Shown here: positions 7,642 to 15,929 of the stretch, piece after piece
Numbering within the stretch: position 1 is the first letter of the stretch
How the letters are laid out: each line of letters opens with the position of its first letter
Assembly: GCF_900099825.1 (NCBI RefSeq)
Contig: NZ_LT629693.1
Location: forward strand, 2,108,001 to 2,172,000
Reading direction: 5' to 3'
Source of the DNA: Bradyrhizobium ottawaense
Lineage (GTDB): Bacteria > Pseudomonadota > Alphaproteobacteria > Rhizobiales > Xanthobacteraceae
DNA length: 64,000 bases
The notes under the pieces: model-generated
The model's database searches: none
Told to the model about the DNA's origin: nothing
What the model saw: only the letters and a program-made list of their open reading frames with translations
Program-made: the position numbers and the translations under genes

Positions 7642-9417
7642 CTATCGCCTGCGGGCGCCGGGCATGGCCCAGAGCAGCAAGGACATCATGGCGACAATCA
7701 AGATCATGGCGAGGATCGAGAGCGCGCTCGCCAGACCCCAATTGGCCTGCTCGAACGACGACCAGATCGAAACCGACAGCACCGAGGTCGAAGCGGTGAA
7801 GATCAGGATCGTGGCGGAGATTTCGCGGAAGAACGCCATGAACAGCAGGAAGTAGCTGCTCTGCAGCGACGGCAGGCTGAGCGGCATCAGGATGCGCCAG
7901 ACGCCGGAAAGCCGGCTTGCGCCCGCGGTCCAGGCCGCTTCCTCCAGGCTGCGGTCGAGCTGTACGAAACGGGCGCCGGACGTCTCCGTCGCGTACGGCA
8001 GGAAGCGCGTGACATAGGCCAGCACGATCAGGGTCAGCGTGCCATAGAGCGGCAGCGGCAGATAGGCGTAGGCCCACAACAGGCCGAGGCCGAGCACGAT
8101 GCCGGGCACGCCGAACGGAAGCATCACCAGCGCATCGAGCACGCGGTATCCGGTCGGGCGCAGCCGCACGGTGAAATAGCTGCAGGCGATGCCGAGCACG
8201 ACGCCGACCAGGGCGCCACCGCCGGAGACGATCACGGTATTGACGATCGCCTGCTGGGTCTCTTCGGAATTCCAGACATAAAGATAGTTGCGGAAGGTGA
8301 AGGCGGCGTCGAACGGATTGGCGGTGAAGAACTTGATCAGCGAGGTGTAGAGCAGGATCAGGCCGGGCAGCACCAGGCTGACCGCGATGTAGAAACCGCA
8401 GATCAGATTCACCGGCCAGCGCCAGGCGCCGAGCGGGATCGGCGTGATCTTGCCGGCCTTGCCCGTCGTCACCACCGACCGTCCGCCGCGCGCCAGCCGC
8501 CGCTGCAGCAGGATGGCAATGCCGGTAATGGCCGCGAGCGTCAGGCCGATGGCGGCCGCGAGCCCATAGGCGGTCGGCGGAAACCGGCATAGCAGATAGA
8601 TTTGGGTGGCCAGAACGGTGACGTGGCCGGGAACGCCGATCAGCACGGGGATGCCGAACTGCTCCAGCGTCAGGACCAGACACAGCAACGCGCTGGAGGC
8701 CAGCGCGTAGGACAGCATCGGCAGCGTGATGCTGCGAAGCATCCGCCACGGCGATGCGCCCGCGGTGCGGGCGGCCTCCTCATAGCTCGGATCCATGCCC
8801 ATGATCGGCCCGCGGATCGTCAGGTAGACGAACGGTACCTGATGCAGAACCATGACGAAGATAATGCCGCCGGCGCTGTAGATATCGACCGAGACGGATT
8901 CGATGTTCAAGAGGCGCAACAGATCGTTGATGACGCCGCCGGGCGAGCCGATCACGATCCAGGCCATCGCCAGGATGAAGGAGGGGAAATAGAAGCTGAG
9001 CCCCAGCAGGCCCGTCATCGTGTTCGGCCAGCGGAAATCCGTGCGATGGATCACCAGCGCCAGCGCGGTGCCCATGACCATCGCGAACAAGGTGCTCAAG
9101 CCCGCAACTTCGAGCGTCGTCAGCAAGGTCTCGACGACCCCGGGCGAGGCAAGGTTGGCCCAGTTCGCCAGTGTCCACTGCCCCGGCATGCCCGGCGAGG
9201 TATCGCGCAGACTGCCGATCACCAGCGCCGCGAGCGGAACCAGCGCGAGAAACGCCACGATCGCAAAGACGACAATATAGAGTCCGGTCAGTACGCCGTC
9301 ATGCGCTGCCACGCGCTTGACGGCGGAAGTGCGGACGCGAACCGCCGGTGCTTCCACCCCGATGCGGTTCTCGCCCTGATCCAACCCTGAACTCTGCAAT
9401 ATCGACATAGGTCTCAA
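7642..9417 (-). CDS. ABC importer permease, double-length (two fused permease domains)
   Basis: A 591-residue inner-membrane permease of the iron(III)-type family, in which two copies of the six-helix permease domain are joined. The first EAA-type cytoplasmic loop is SYEEAARTAGASPWRMLRS. The second is RSLEEAAWTAGASRLSGVWR, about 300 residues later. It therefore supplies both halves of the transmembrane channel and needs no second permease gene. It starts 6 bases after the stop of the binding-protein gene and is followed by the ATPase gene. The N-terminal ~35 residues before the first helix are hydrophilic. Confidence 0.93.
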   Translation of the reverse strand: MRPMSILQSSGLDQGENRIGVEAPAVRVRTSAVKRVAAHDGVLTGLYIVVFAIVAFLALVPLAALVIGSLRDTSPGMPGQWTLANWANLASPGVVETLLTTLEVAGLSTLFAMVMGTALALVIHRTDFRWPNTMTGLLGLSFYFPSFILAMAWIVIGSPGGVINDLLRLLNIESVSVDIYSAGGIIFVMVLHQVPFVYLTIRGPIMGMDPSYEEAARTAGASPWRMLRSITLPMLSYALASSALLCLVLTLEQFGIPVLIGVPGHVTVLATQIYLLCRFPPTAYGLAAAIGLTLAAITGIAILLQRRLARGGRSVVTTGKAGKITPIPLGAWRWPVNLICGFYIAVSLVLPGLILLYTSLIKFFTANPFDAAFTFRNYLYVWNSEETQQAIVNTVIVSGGGALVGVVLGIACSYFTVRLRPTGYRVLDALVMLPFGVPGIVLGLGLLWAYAYLPLPLYGTLTLIVLAYVTRFLPYATETSGARFVQLDRSLEEAAWTAGASRLSGVWRILMPLSLPSLQSSYFLLFMAFFREISATILIFTASTSVLSVSIWSSFEQANWGLASALSILAMILIVAMMSLLLWAMPGARRR

Positions 9418-9423
9418 CTGGTC

Positions 9424-10491
9424 TCAACGAATGCCGAAGGTTTCACGCCACACGTCGATGGTCTTGTTCTGCTCGGGCCCGGAGACGATCGTCAGCGAGT
9501 CGACCGCATTCGACAGCGCCGAAGTCGGCGGAATGAACTTGGTCGGCGTCACGCCCGGTCTGGTCACGGGCAAACCGCCCTGCTCCTGCAGCACCAGTTG
9601 TCCCGGCGCGCTCAAGAGCCAGTTGACGAAGACCTTGCCGGCGTTGGGGTGCGGGGCGCGACCGCTCACCATGACGTAGCCGCTGTTGGTGGCGGTGCCC
9701 GATTTCGGATAGACGAAGCCGATCGGCGCGCCGTCCTCGAGGCCGGGCTCAAGCGGCAGATCGGCCAGCGTCGCCACCATCACGTCGCCGCGTAGCACGG
9801 CCTGAAACACACCGGCCGATCCCTCGAAGAACCGAACATCGTTGGCCTTCAGCTTTTGCGCCGCGTCCGGAATACCGTTCTTGACCCAGAAAGCGACGAG
9901 ACCCTGCACGGCAATCGAGCGCCAGGGCGGGTCCATGGCGACCTTACCCTTCCACTTCGGATCCCAGAGATCGGCCCATTCCTTCGGCGCATCCGAAGGT
10001 TTCACCCGCTGCTTGTTGTAGATGATGACGTTGCGGGAGGTGTGGACGGCGAAAACCTTGTTGCCGTGATTGACATCCTTGTTGAAGGCGGCGAGCTCCG
10101 GCGGGGTCCATTCGGCCGCCCAGCCGGCCTTGTCGACGCCGGCGAACATGGCGTCGTCCGGGAAGGTCAGCATCGCGTCGGCGAGATTGCGCCCGGCGTT
10201 GAATTCGGTAGAAAATCGCTCGATCAGCGGCGCGCTGCCGAGCCGGATCTGTTCGGTCTGGATGCCGGGATTGGCTTTTCGGAATTCGACGAGCAGCTGC
10301 TCGACGCCTTGCGGGCGAAGGTTGTGATAGAAGCTGAGCTTGCCTTCCTTCAGAGCCGCGGCCTGCACCGCGGGCCAGTCTTCGGCGGCGGCCATCGCGC
10401 GTGACGGCGCCGATGCTCCGAGCGCCAACGCGGCGCCGAGGGTTGTAAGGGCAGTGCGGCGCGTGATGTCGCGATCGCCGGTTCTCGTCAT
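9424..10491 (-). CDS. ABC importer periplasmic binding protein, iron(III)/spermidine-type fold
   Basis: A 355-residue extracytoplasmic solute-binding protein. The N-terminus ITRRTALTTLGAALALGASA has a twin-arginine-like pair and a hydrophobic stretch ending at AMAAAEDWP, so it is exported and cleaved. The body has the usual landmarks of family 1 iron-type binding proteins (KLSFYHNLRP, RFSTEFNAGRNLADAML, VMVSGRAPHPNAGKVFVNWLLS). No clear iron-binding tyrosine pair can be named, which leaves a carboxylate ligand open. It is the first transporter gene after the GntR gene, 63 bases downstream. Confidence 0.9.
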   Translation of the reverse strand: MTRTGDRDITRRTALTTLGAALALGASAPSRAMAAAEDWPAVQAAALKEGKLSFYHNLRPQGVEQLLVEFRKANPGIQTEQIRLGSAPLIERFSTEFNAGRNLADAMLTFPDDAMFAGVDKAGWAAEWTPPELAAFNKDVNHGNKVFAVHTSRNVIIYNKQRVKPSDAPKEWADLWDPKWKGKVAMDPPWRSIAVQGLVAFWVKNGIPDAAQKLKANDVRFFEGSAGVFQAVLRGDVMVATLADLPLEPGLEDGAPIGFVYPKSGTATNSGYVMVSGRAPHPNAGKVFVNWLLSAPGQLVLQEQGGLPVTRPGVTPTKFIPPTSALSNAVDSLTIVSGPEQNKTIDVWRETFGIR

Positions 10492-10554
10492 GGGTCGTTT
10501 CCCTGTTTTTGCGCGGCTGGGCCGCGTCTTGTTTTGATGACGGGGTTTTCTGTT

Positions 10555-11310
10555 TTATCGGCGCGGCAGGTCCTTCAGACCATCGATCCGATTTTGCGAG
10601 CCGGCGCGCGCGGCCTCGGCCATGGCCGCGAGCCGCAGTTCGTAGCCGCGGCGAACGTGACGGCGGGCGAGTTGCTCGGCTTCAACCTCGTCGCGCCGTG
10701 CGATGGCAGCCACGATGGCCTGATGTTCGCCCAGCGCTTCGGCGATGCGGCCGGGCGCGGCGAAGGTGGTGCGTCCAAGCAGCACCACGGAGTCGTGCAG
10801 GTCCTGCAGGCTCTTCAGCAGAAAGCGATTGTGGGCGGCGCGGTAGATCTGCTCGTGGAAGAGCGTATTTTCCCGCGCGTGGACCTTGGGATCGTCGGGC
10901 AACTGACGATGCGTATCCACCATCGCCTGCAGCATGTGGATTTCGGTCGCATCGGCAAAGCGCGCCGACATCCCGGCCGCGGCACCTTCGAGGCGTTCGC
11001 GCACATCATAAAGTTCGGCGACCGCGCGCAGGTCGTGTTGCGCGACCGAAAGCCCGCCACCCGGCGCATGGACCAGCATGCCGTCGGATTGCAGACGGCG
11101 CATCGCTTCTCTGATCGGGGTGCGGCTGACCTTGAGCCAGGAGCAGAGCTCGAGTTCGAGAACGCGTTGACCGGCTTCGAGCCGGCCTTCCTGGATCGCG
11201 TTGCGGAGGGCACGATAGGCCTGCTCGGCCAACCCTCCGGCAGCCCGCGATGAGGCGACGCCCGGCCAGGCCAGAAGCGTGTCGTCCTCAATCGTGTTGG
11301 ATCCCGAAAT
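10555..11310 (-). CDS. GntR-family (FCD type) transcriptional regulator
   Basis: A regulator with an N-terminal winged helix (AYRALRNAIQEGRLEAGQRV, then VSRTPIREAMRRLQSDGML) and a helical FCD ligand domain (YDVRERLEGAAAGMSARF, FHEQIYRAAHNRFL). It probably senses the acid imported by the adjoining system. The start is unusual. The open frame reaches an ATG at 11454, but that would run through the TGTATACA operator and past the divergent promoter. An ATT at 11310 lies 5 bases after a GGAGG site and gives a 251-residue protein of normal size, so I chose it. The alternative is a TTG at 11232. It is divergent from the third MmgE/PrpD gene. Confidence 0.85.
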   Translation of the reverse strand: MSGSNTIEDDTLLAWPGVASSRAAGGLAEQAYRALRNAIQEGRLEAGQRVLELELCSWLKVSRTPIREAMRRLQSDGMLVHAPGGGLSVAQHDLRAVAELYDVRERLEGAAAGMSARFADATEIHMLQAMVDTHRQLPDDPKVHARENTLFHEQIYRAAHNRFLLKSLQDLHDSVVLLGRTTFAAPGRIAEALGEHQAIVAAIARRDEVEAEQLARRHVRRGYELRLAAMAEAARAGSQNRIDGLKDLPRR

Positions 11311-11356
11311 AGCCGCCTCCCAGGGAGAAACTTCGACCTTGCTCAGTGTATAACCT

Positions 11357-11364
11357 TGTATACA
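11357..11364. promoter_or_regulatory. GntR operator-like palindrome TGTATACA
   Basis: A perfect 8-bp palindrome, TGTATACA, lies between the divergent GntR and MmgE/PrpD starts, inside TTGTATACAT. FCD-type GntR regulators commonly bind T-rich palindromes with a TGT/ACA core, so this is the likely site for repression of both directions. A nearby GTGTATAA at 11346 may be a second half-site. Confidence 0.6.
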
Positions 11365-11393
11365 TTCATATGCAAAGTGGAAATAGGAAGAAA

Positions 11394-12812
11394 ATGCCGA
11401 AACTGGATCTCGATCATGGAACCCCGCGAACCGATGGCGTGACCGCCGATGCACCGGCGGTCTCGCTGACCCGCGCTTTCACCGACCTGCTATCGGCATG
11501 GCAGCCGGACCATCCGGCGTTGCTGGATCGCTGCAGGCTATTGTTGCTGGACGGCCTTGCCGTCGCGGTGGCAGGCGCCGGCGAGCGCGGGCCCAGCCTG
11601 ATGGCGGCGCAGACGAGGACCGAATGTCCGGATGGCCCGGCGACCGTGATCGGCCATGGGCTTGCGACCAGCGTCGTGCAGGCGGCACGCGTCAACGGCA
11701 TGGCGATGCATGTGTTGGATTTCGAGCCGATGTGGAATCCGCCGAACCACGCGCTGTCGACGCTGTTGCCGGCCCTGCTCGCGCTCGCCGAACTGCGCGA
11801 GCGGGACGGCGCCGGCCCGCAAGGACACGTCGTGTTGCGTGCCATCGCCAAGGGCGTCGAGGCGCAGGGGCGGCTCCGCCTCGCGTCAGGTCAGATCGAA
11901 CCGGCAAAACTCTCGATCCATCCGCCGGGCGCTGTCGGCGCGCTCGCGGCAGCACTCGCATGCGCAGACATGCTTGGCCTCGAAGGCGAGCGACTGGCTG
12001 CGGCGGTCGCGATCGCCAGTTCGCGCACCGGCGGACTGCTCGCCAATGTCGGCTCGATGACCAAGGCGCTGCACTGTGGCGACGCCGCCGCGAACGGCGT
12101 CCAGGCCGCAATGCTGGCGGCGGCAGGCTTTAGTGCCGACGAAGACGCACTCGGCAGCCCGCGCGGCTGGGGCGCTTCGCTGTTCGGCGCGACGTTCGAC
12201 CGCGCGCATTTGCTGGCGCCGATCGGCAACGGCCGCGCATTGAACCCTGGTCCGGCCTGGAAGCTTTTCCCGTCGCAATTCGCGACGCATTTCGCCATCA
12301 CCGCAGCACTCGAAGCGCGCGACGCTATCGGCGCCGATGCGTTGAACCGGATTTCACGGATCGAACTGCGAACGCCGGCGATGCCTTACATCGACCGGCC
12401 GCGCCCGCATTCGGGCCTCGACGGAAAATTCTCATGGCAATATACGGCTGCTATCGCCCTGCTGGACGGCAAGGTGGAGCCCGCAAGCTTCAAGGACGAA
12501 CGACGGTTCAAGGACGATGTCGTGGCCCTGCTGGATCGCACCGTCCTGATCGGCGATGGCGCGATCTCCGGCCGCTTCGACCAGATGTATGTCGAGATAT
12601 CAGTTGAATTGAACGATGGCCAGGTCATCCGGCGGCGTTGCGATGCCCCGATGGGAAGCTGGAGCAGGCCCGTGCCCGACGAACGGGTAACGGCGAAGGC
12701 AACCGCGCTATTGGCCGACGCCATTGGTCCCGAAAAGACGACAGCGGTCGAACGCGCCATTGCGGCCACCGGCGGATTTCGCGTTGGTCCGCTGATGGCG
12801 CTGCTCGCATAG
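11394..12812 (+). CDS. MmgE/PrpD family protein (copy 3)
   Basis: A 472-residue MmgE/PrpD protein with LLDGLAVAVAGAGERG, NGMAMHVLDFEPMWN (the family patch, with Glu-Pro-Met in place of Asp-Asp), RTGGLLANVGSMTKALHCG and GKFSWQYTAAIALL. The changed patch is noteworthy because the second Asp of Asp-Phe-Asp-Asp is normally conserved. The frame opens at a GTG at 11346, inside the operator region. I chose the ATG at 11394, after AGGAAG. It is transcribed away from the GntR gene and is presumably under the same operator. The reaction is unknown beyond polycarboxylate or acyl chemistry of the family. Confidence 0.9.
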   Translation: MPKLDLDHGTPRTDGVTADAPAVSLTRAFTDLLSAWQPDHPALLDRCRLLLLDGLAVAVAGAGERGPSLMAAQTRTECPDGPATVIGHGLATSVVQAARVNGMAMHVLDFEPMWNPPNHALSTLLPALLALAELRERDGAGPQGHVVLRAIAKGVEAQGRLRLASGQIEPAKLSIHPPGAVGALAAALACADMLGLEGERLAAAVAIASSRTGGLLANVGSMTKALHCGDAAANGVQAAMLAAAGFSADEDALGSPRGWGASLFGATFDRAHLLAPIGNGRALNPGPAWKLFPSQFATHFAITAALEARDAIGADALNRISRIELRTPAMPYIDRPRPHSGLDGKFSWQYTAAIALLDGKVEPASFKDERRFKDDVVALLDRTVLIGDGAISGRFDQMYVEISVELNDGQVIRRRCDAPMGSWSRPVPDERVTAKATALLADAIGPEKTTAVERAIAATGGFRVGPLMALLA

Positions 12813-12947
12813 CCTTTCACAGGGTCTGCGCGGCGCGGGCGCGGCCCGCGGATGATTCGCGCCAAGGAGATATTTGCGCTGAACAGCTATTGACGCACGC
12901 CGCGGTTCCCACTTCGATACCACCCGACGGGAAGGTGGGGGGAAGCC

Positions 12948-13307
12948 ATGAGACACCCGATGGACACGGCCGTCATGTCAGGCGCGCTTTGGCTGTTGGC
13001 GGCGATGCTGATCGACGCGCTGACGCCGAAGGAACTATCCGTCTTCGTGATCGGCGCATTGCTGGCGCCGGCAATGATCATCGGCGCCCTGTTCTATCAT
13101 CTGAAGCTGCCGGGACTGGATCTGGCGATCTCGCTCGCGGCGCTGTGGCTGGTGTCGGTGATGGCGATCGAATGGATCACGCCGAAGCCGCTGTCGCCCT
13201 ATTTCATGGCCGCCGCCGTGGCGCCGTCAATTCTGGTCGGCGCATGGTTTCATGGCACCGCAAAATGGCGCCGCGGAGTGGGCGCCAGCCAAAGAAAAAG
13301 TGCTTGA
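12948..13307 (+). CDS. Small four-helix membrane protein, unknown function
   Basis: A 119-residue protein with four hydrophobic segments (about residues 7-25, 31-50, 57-75 and 84-102) and a basic C-terminal tail (KWRRGVGASQRKSA). The ATG at 12948 follows GGGGGAAG. Charged turn motifs recur after helices 1 and 3 (DALTPKELS and EWITPKPLS), so the protein looks like an internal duplication of a two-helix unit. I do not recognise the family. It stands alone 135 bases after the MmgE/PrpD gene. Confidence 0.7.
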   Translation: MRHPMDTAVMSGALWLLAAMLIDALTPKELSVFVIGALLAPAMIIGALFYHLKLPGLDLAISLAALWLVSVMAIEWITPKPLSPYFMAAAVAPSILVGAWFHGTAKWRRGVGASQRKSA

Positions 13308-13446
13308 TATCTTGTTGCGCGTCGGCCGCTGCGGGGCATTCCCGGTTAGCACTGCCGAAGGCAATTGGTAGCGAGAGAGCATATCGGTCAGCGCAGCCGA
13401 GACGGAATCCCGAAAGCCGACCAGGACCGGCCTGATCGGCCGCCGA

Positions 13447-13638
13447 TCAAACCCCGATCCGCTCCTTCAACTGCTCAAATTCGCTGCGGCGATAGGTTGC
13501 CCCGTCCGGCATGACGATTTCCACGTTCAAGCATCCGTCAGAAATGAGCTCGGAAGCTTTCTTGATTGCGGCGGGTACGGAGTCACGATGCAACGTGACC
13601 GTTCCAGATGTATCGAGCGCGGTTATGTAGAATTTCAT
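13447..13638 (-). CDS. Small conserved-looking hypothetical protein, 63 aa
   Basis: A 63-residue soluble protein, MKFYITALDTSGTVTLHRDS at the N-terminus, with an amphipathic helix (AAIKKASELISDG) and a final acidic/basic helix. The ATG follows GGGAG at a normal distance and codon use matches the neighbours. The pattern resembles small single-domain proteins widespread in Bradyrhizobiaceae, but I cannot name a function. TGATCGG/CCGATCA arms at 13433-13449 overlap its stop and may form a weak hairpin. Confidence 0.65.
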   Translation of the reverse strand: MKFYITALDTSGTVTLHRDSVPAAIKKASELISDGCLNVEIVMPDGATYRRSEFEQLKERIGV

Positions 13639-14080
13639 GAACGCTCCCGGTTATGTACGGCGTTCATTCTGACGCGAAGGTCAGGCGCGTCAAGGGCGCT
13701 GAGACTGGGAGTTTTCGGTAATTGGTTGGGCATATGGGCTGTTCGGCCAGCCCTATGGGTACCCAATTGTCGGCTGAATTGATGGTCCCGAGAGGGCGCT
13801 ACATTCAGTCCTCGCTCGCGATGGTCTTTTGTTTTCAAAGACTTATCGGACGGCATGGCGCGGCTGCGCTCTCGTTCCGCTATAAGTTCCATTACTGAAC
13901 GATGATAAGGCCGCTAGCGGCAATGTAAGAGTCCCGAACGCCGGGCCTGCCCATACGGAGATCGGTATTGTCTGATTGGGATCGTCGACCTTGCGCAACA
14001 CGCGCTTGGCGCCGAAATCTGCCATTTGAGGGGATCCATCGACTGGAGGTCGCCACACGAGAACCCGGATGAAAGCTCAA
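13639..14080. other. Stretch without a convincing gene
   Basis: About 440 bases with no supported gene. An imperfect inverted repeat at 13720-13767 pairs AATTGG and a GGGCTG block with their complements around TTCGGC. A 60-codon minus-strand frame at 13843-14025 (MADFGAKRVLRKVDDPNQ) has no ribosome site and mixed codon use. I regard it as unproven. Confidence 0.5.
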
Positions 14081-14302
14081 TCAAACTTCCAGAATGGCAA
14101 CCGTGCTGCCCTCGTTGACCGCTCCGCCCTCCTCCACTTTGATAGCTACGACGACGCCGTCAGCTTCCGCGATGATCGGAATTTCCATCTTCATGGACTC
14201 AATCAAGACAAGTGTGTCGCCTTTGGCGACCCGCTGGCCCGGCGCAGTTTCGATCTTCCACACAAATCCGCTGACTTCAGAGCGGGCCTCGAGTTTCGAC
14301 AT
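14081..14302 (-). CDS. Free-standing biotinyl/lipoyl carrier domain protein (BCCP-like)
   Basis: A 73-residue protein consisting only of a biotinyl domain. The attachment motif IESMKMEIPI carries the lysine (Lys38) that is biotinylated in carboxylases, flanked by the two-fold beta pattern GDTLVLIE and GVVVAIKVEEGGAVNEGSTV. It would shuttle a carboxyl group to the carboxyltransferase encoded just upstream (14412-15929, same strand). No biotin carboxylase gene is present in the window, so either one encoded elsewhere charges it or the system works as a decarboxylase or transcarboxylase. Confidence 0.92.
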   Translation of the reverse strand: MSKLEARSEVSGFVWKIETAPGQRVAKGDTLVLIESMKMEIPIIAEADGVVVAIKVEEGGAVNEGSTVAILEV

Positions 14303-14411
14303 TTAGGTCTCCGTGGTTCTTGTCCCATCAATCCAATTTACGGCGGCTACGCACGCACGTCCCGGCGCCCGCAGGCTGTGCGAGATGCACTTCGTTGCGC
14401 GTCAGTTCCTG

Positions 14412-15929
14412 TCAAAACGGCTCAATCACGCGCTTGCGCGCCGCGCGTGGTGCGGGGTTCGGCAGGGTATCGAGCGTCCGGATAAGAATTTCGCGCGTAT
14501 CGGCGGGGTCGATCACATCGTCGTAGAGGAATTTTGCCGCGCTCTCCACCGCCGTATTTGAGCGTTTGAGTTCTGCGGTCAGGCCCGCATGCAGTTCGGC
14601 ACGCTCCGCCGGAGTGGCCGTGGCGTCGAGTTCCTTGGCATGGATGATGTTGACCGCCCCCTCAAGACCCATGCCGCCAAACTCGGCGGTCGGCCAGGCG
14701 AGCAGAACCGCCGGCTCGAGCGGCCGCGAGCCCATGATGTAATAGCCAAGACCGTAGGCCTTGCGCAGCACCACCGTCAGCACGGGGATGGTGGCATTGG
14801 CGAGCGCAGAGAGCACGCGCGCGCTGTGACGCATCAGGCCGGTCTTCTCGACCTCCGGCCCGACCATTAGGCCCGGTGTATCGCAAAGCACGACCAGGGG
14901 AATGTCGAAGGCGTCGCAAATCTGGATGAAACGGGCCATCTTCAGGCATGCCGGCGTGTCCATCGCGCCGGCGAGATACATTGGCTGGTTGGCGATCACG
15001 CCCACGGTGCGGCCGGCGATGCGACCGAACGCCGTGACCGCCGCCTTGCCATAGCCGGCCTTGACCTCCATCACGCTGTCGCGGTCGCACAGCGTCTGGA
15101 CCACGGTGCGCACATTGTAGGCGCGACGTGGATTTTCCGGCACTATGTCGCGCAGCAGCATCTGGTCCGGCGCTTCTCCCGGAGCCTGCTGCATCTCGAA
15201 ATAGCCGAGATATTTTTTTGCCGCGGCGATCGCCTCGGCCTCATCCTTGACCAGCACGTCAATGACGCCGGAGGCCCAGTGCACCGATGACGGGCCGATT
15301 TCCTCCGGCGTGTATTTCTTGCCGAGTGCCGCCTCGACCAGCGGCGGCCCGGCCATGCCCATCGCCGAATCCTCGGTCGCGATCAGCACATCACACAGGC
15401 CTGCGAGATTGGCGTGACCGGCAAAGGCGCGGCCCGGCGAGATGCCGACGGTCGGCACCAGGCCCGACAGCCGCGCGAACACCACAAACGTTTCGGTCGA
15501 GGGTCGCGCCGGAACGTGCATATCGTGCGGACGTGCGCCACCGCCGTCGAGCCAGCAGATTACCGGCAGCTTGTGCTTCTCGGCGTGCAGGAACATGCGC
15601 GATATCTTGGCATGGTTCATCGCACTCTGGGTACCGGCGTAGACGGAGTAATCATACAGTACAAGATCCGCGGCACGGCCGCCGACCTTGGCAAAGCCCA
15701 TCACCAGGCCATCGGCGGCGCCCGCCATGCCCTTGGTCGCCGGACGCACCAGCCCGCCAAATTCGACAAAGCTGTCTTCGTCGACGATCGCCTCGAGCGC
15801 CTGCCGCGCCGTCCACCGGCCGCGCTTCTTTTGCCGCGCCACCGCGTCCGGCCGCGCCGTGTCGAGGCGCTGGGCCTGGGCCTCCAGCACGAGGCCCAGA
15901 TCGGCGCGCAGCTTGGTCTCGTCCTTCAT
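14412..15929 (-). CDS. Acyl-CoA carboxyltransferase (propionyl/methylcrotonyl-CoA carboxylase beta type)
   Basis: A 505-residue carboxyltransferase with both N- and C-terminal crotonase-like halves. It moves CO2 between biotin and an acyl-CoA. Landmarks are ARQKKRGRWTARQALEAIVD at the start, GGGARPHDM in the N-half oxyanion region, PMYLAGAMDTPACLKMARFI, and DTPGLMVGPEVEKTGLMRHSAR, where the beta subunit of the PCC/MCC family usually has a Gly-Phe-x2-Gly motif. The start ATG overlaps the stop of the upstream ligase gene (ATGA). The partner biotinyl domain is 109 bases downstream. A second carboxyltransferase at 23086-24666 is clearly related. The substrate is unknown. Confidence 0.9.
   Translation of the reverse strand: MKDETKLRADLGLVLEAQAQRLDTARPDAVARQKKRGRWTARQALEAIVDEDSFVEFGGLVRPATKGMAGAADGLVMGFAKVGGRAADLVLYDYSVYAGTQSAMNHAKISRMFLHAEKHKLPVICWLDGGGARPHDMHVPARPSTETFVVFARLSGLVPTVGISPGRAFAGHANLAGLCDVLIATEDSAMGMAGPPLVEAALGKKYTPEEIGPSSVHWASGVIDVLVKDEAEAIAAAKKYLGYFEMQQAPGEAPDQMLLRDIVPENPRRAYNVRTVVQTLCDRDSVMEVKAGYGKAAVTAFGRIAGRTVGVIANQPMYLAGAMDTPACLKMARFIQICDAFDIPLVVLCDTPGLMVGPEVEKTGLMRHSARVLSALANATIPVLTVVLRKAYGLGYYIMGSRPLEPAVLLAWPTAEFGGMGLEGAVNIIHAKELDATATPAERAELHAGLTAELKRSNTAVESAAKFLYDDVIDPADTREILIRTLDTLPNPAPRAARKRVIEPF

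Noticed and set aside
13720..13767. Imperfect inverted repeat as an insertion-sequence end
   Set aside because: No transposase, no target duplication and several mismatches.
13843..14025. A 60-codon minus-strand frame
   Set aside because: No ribosome site, rare codons, no family features.
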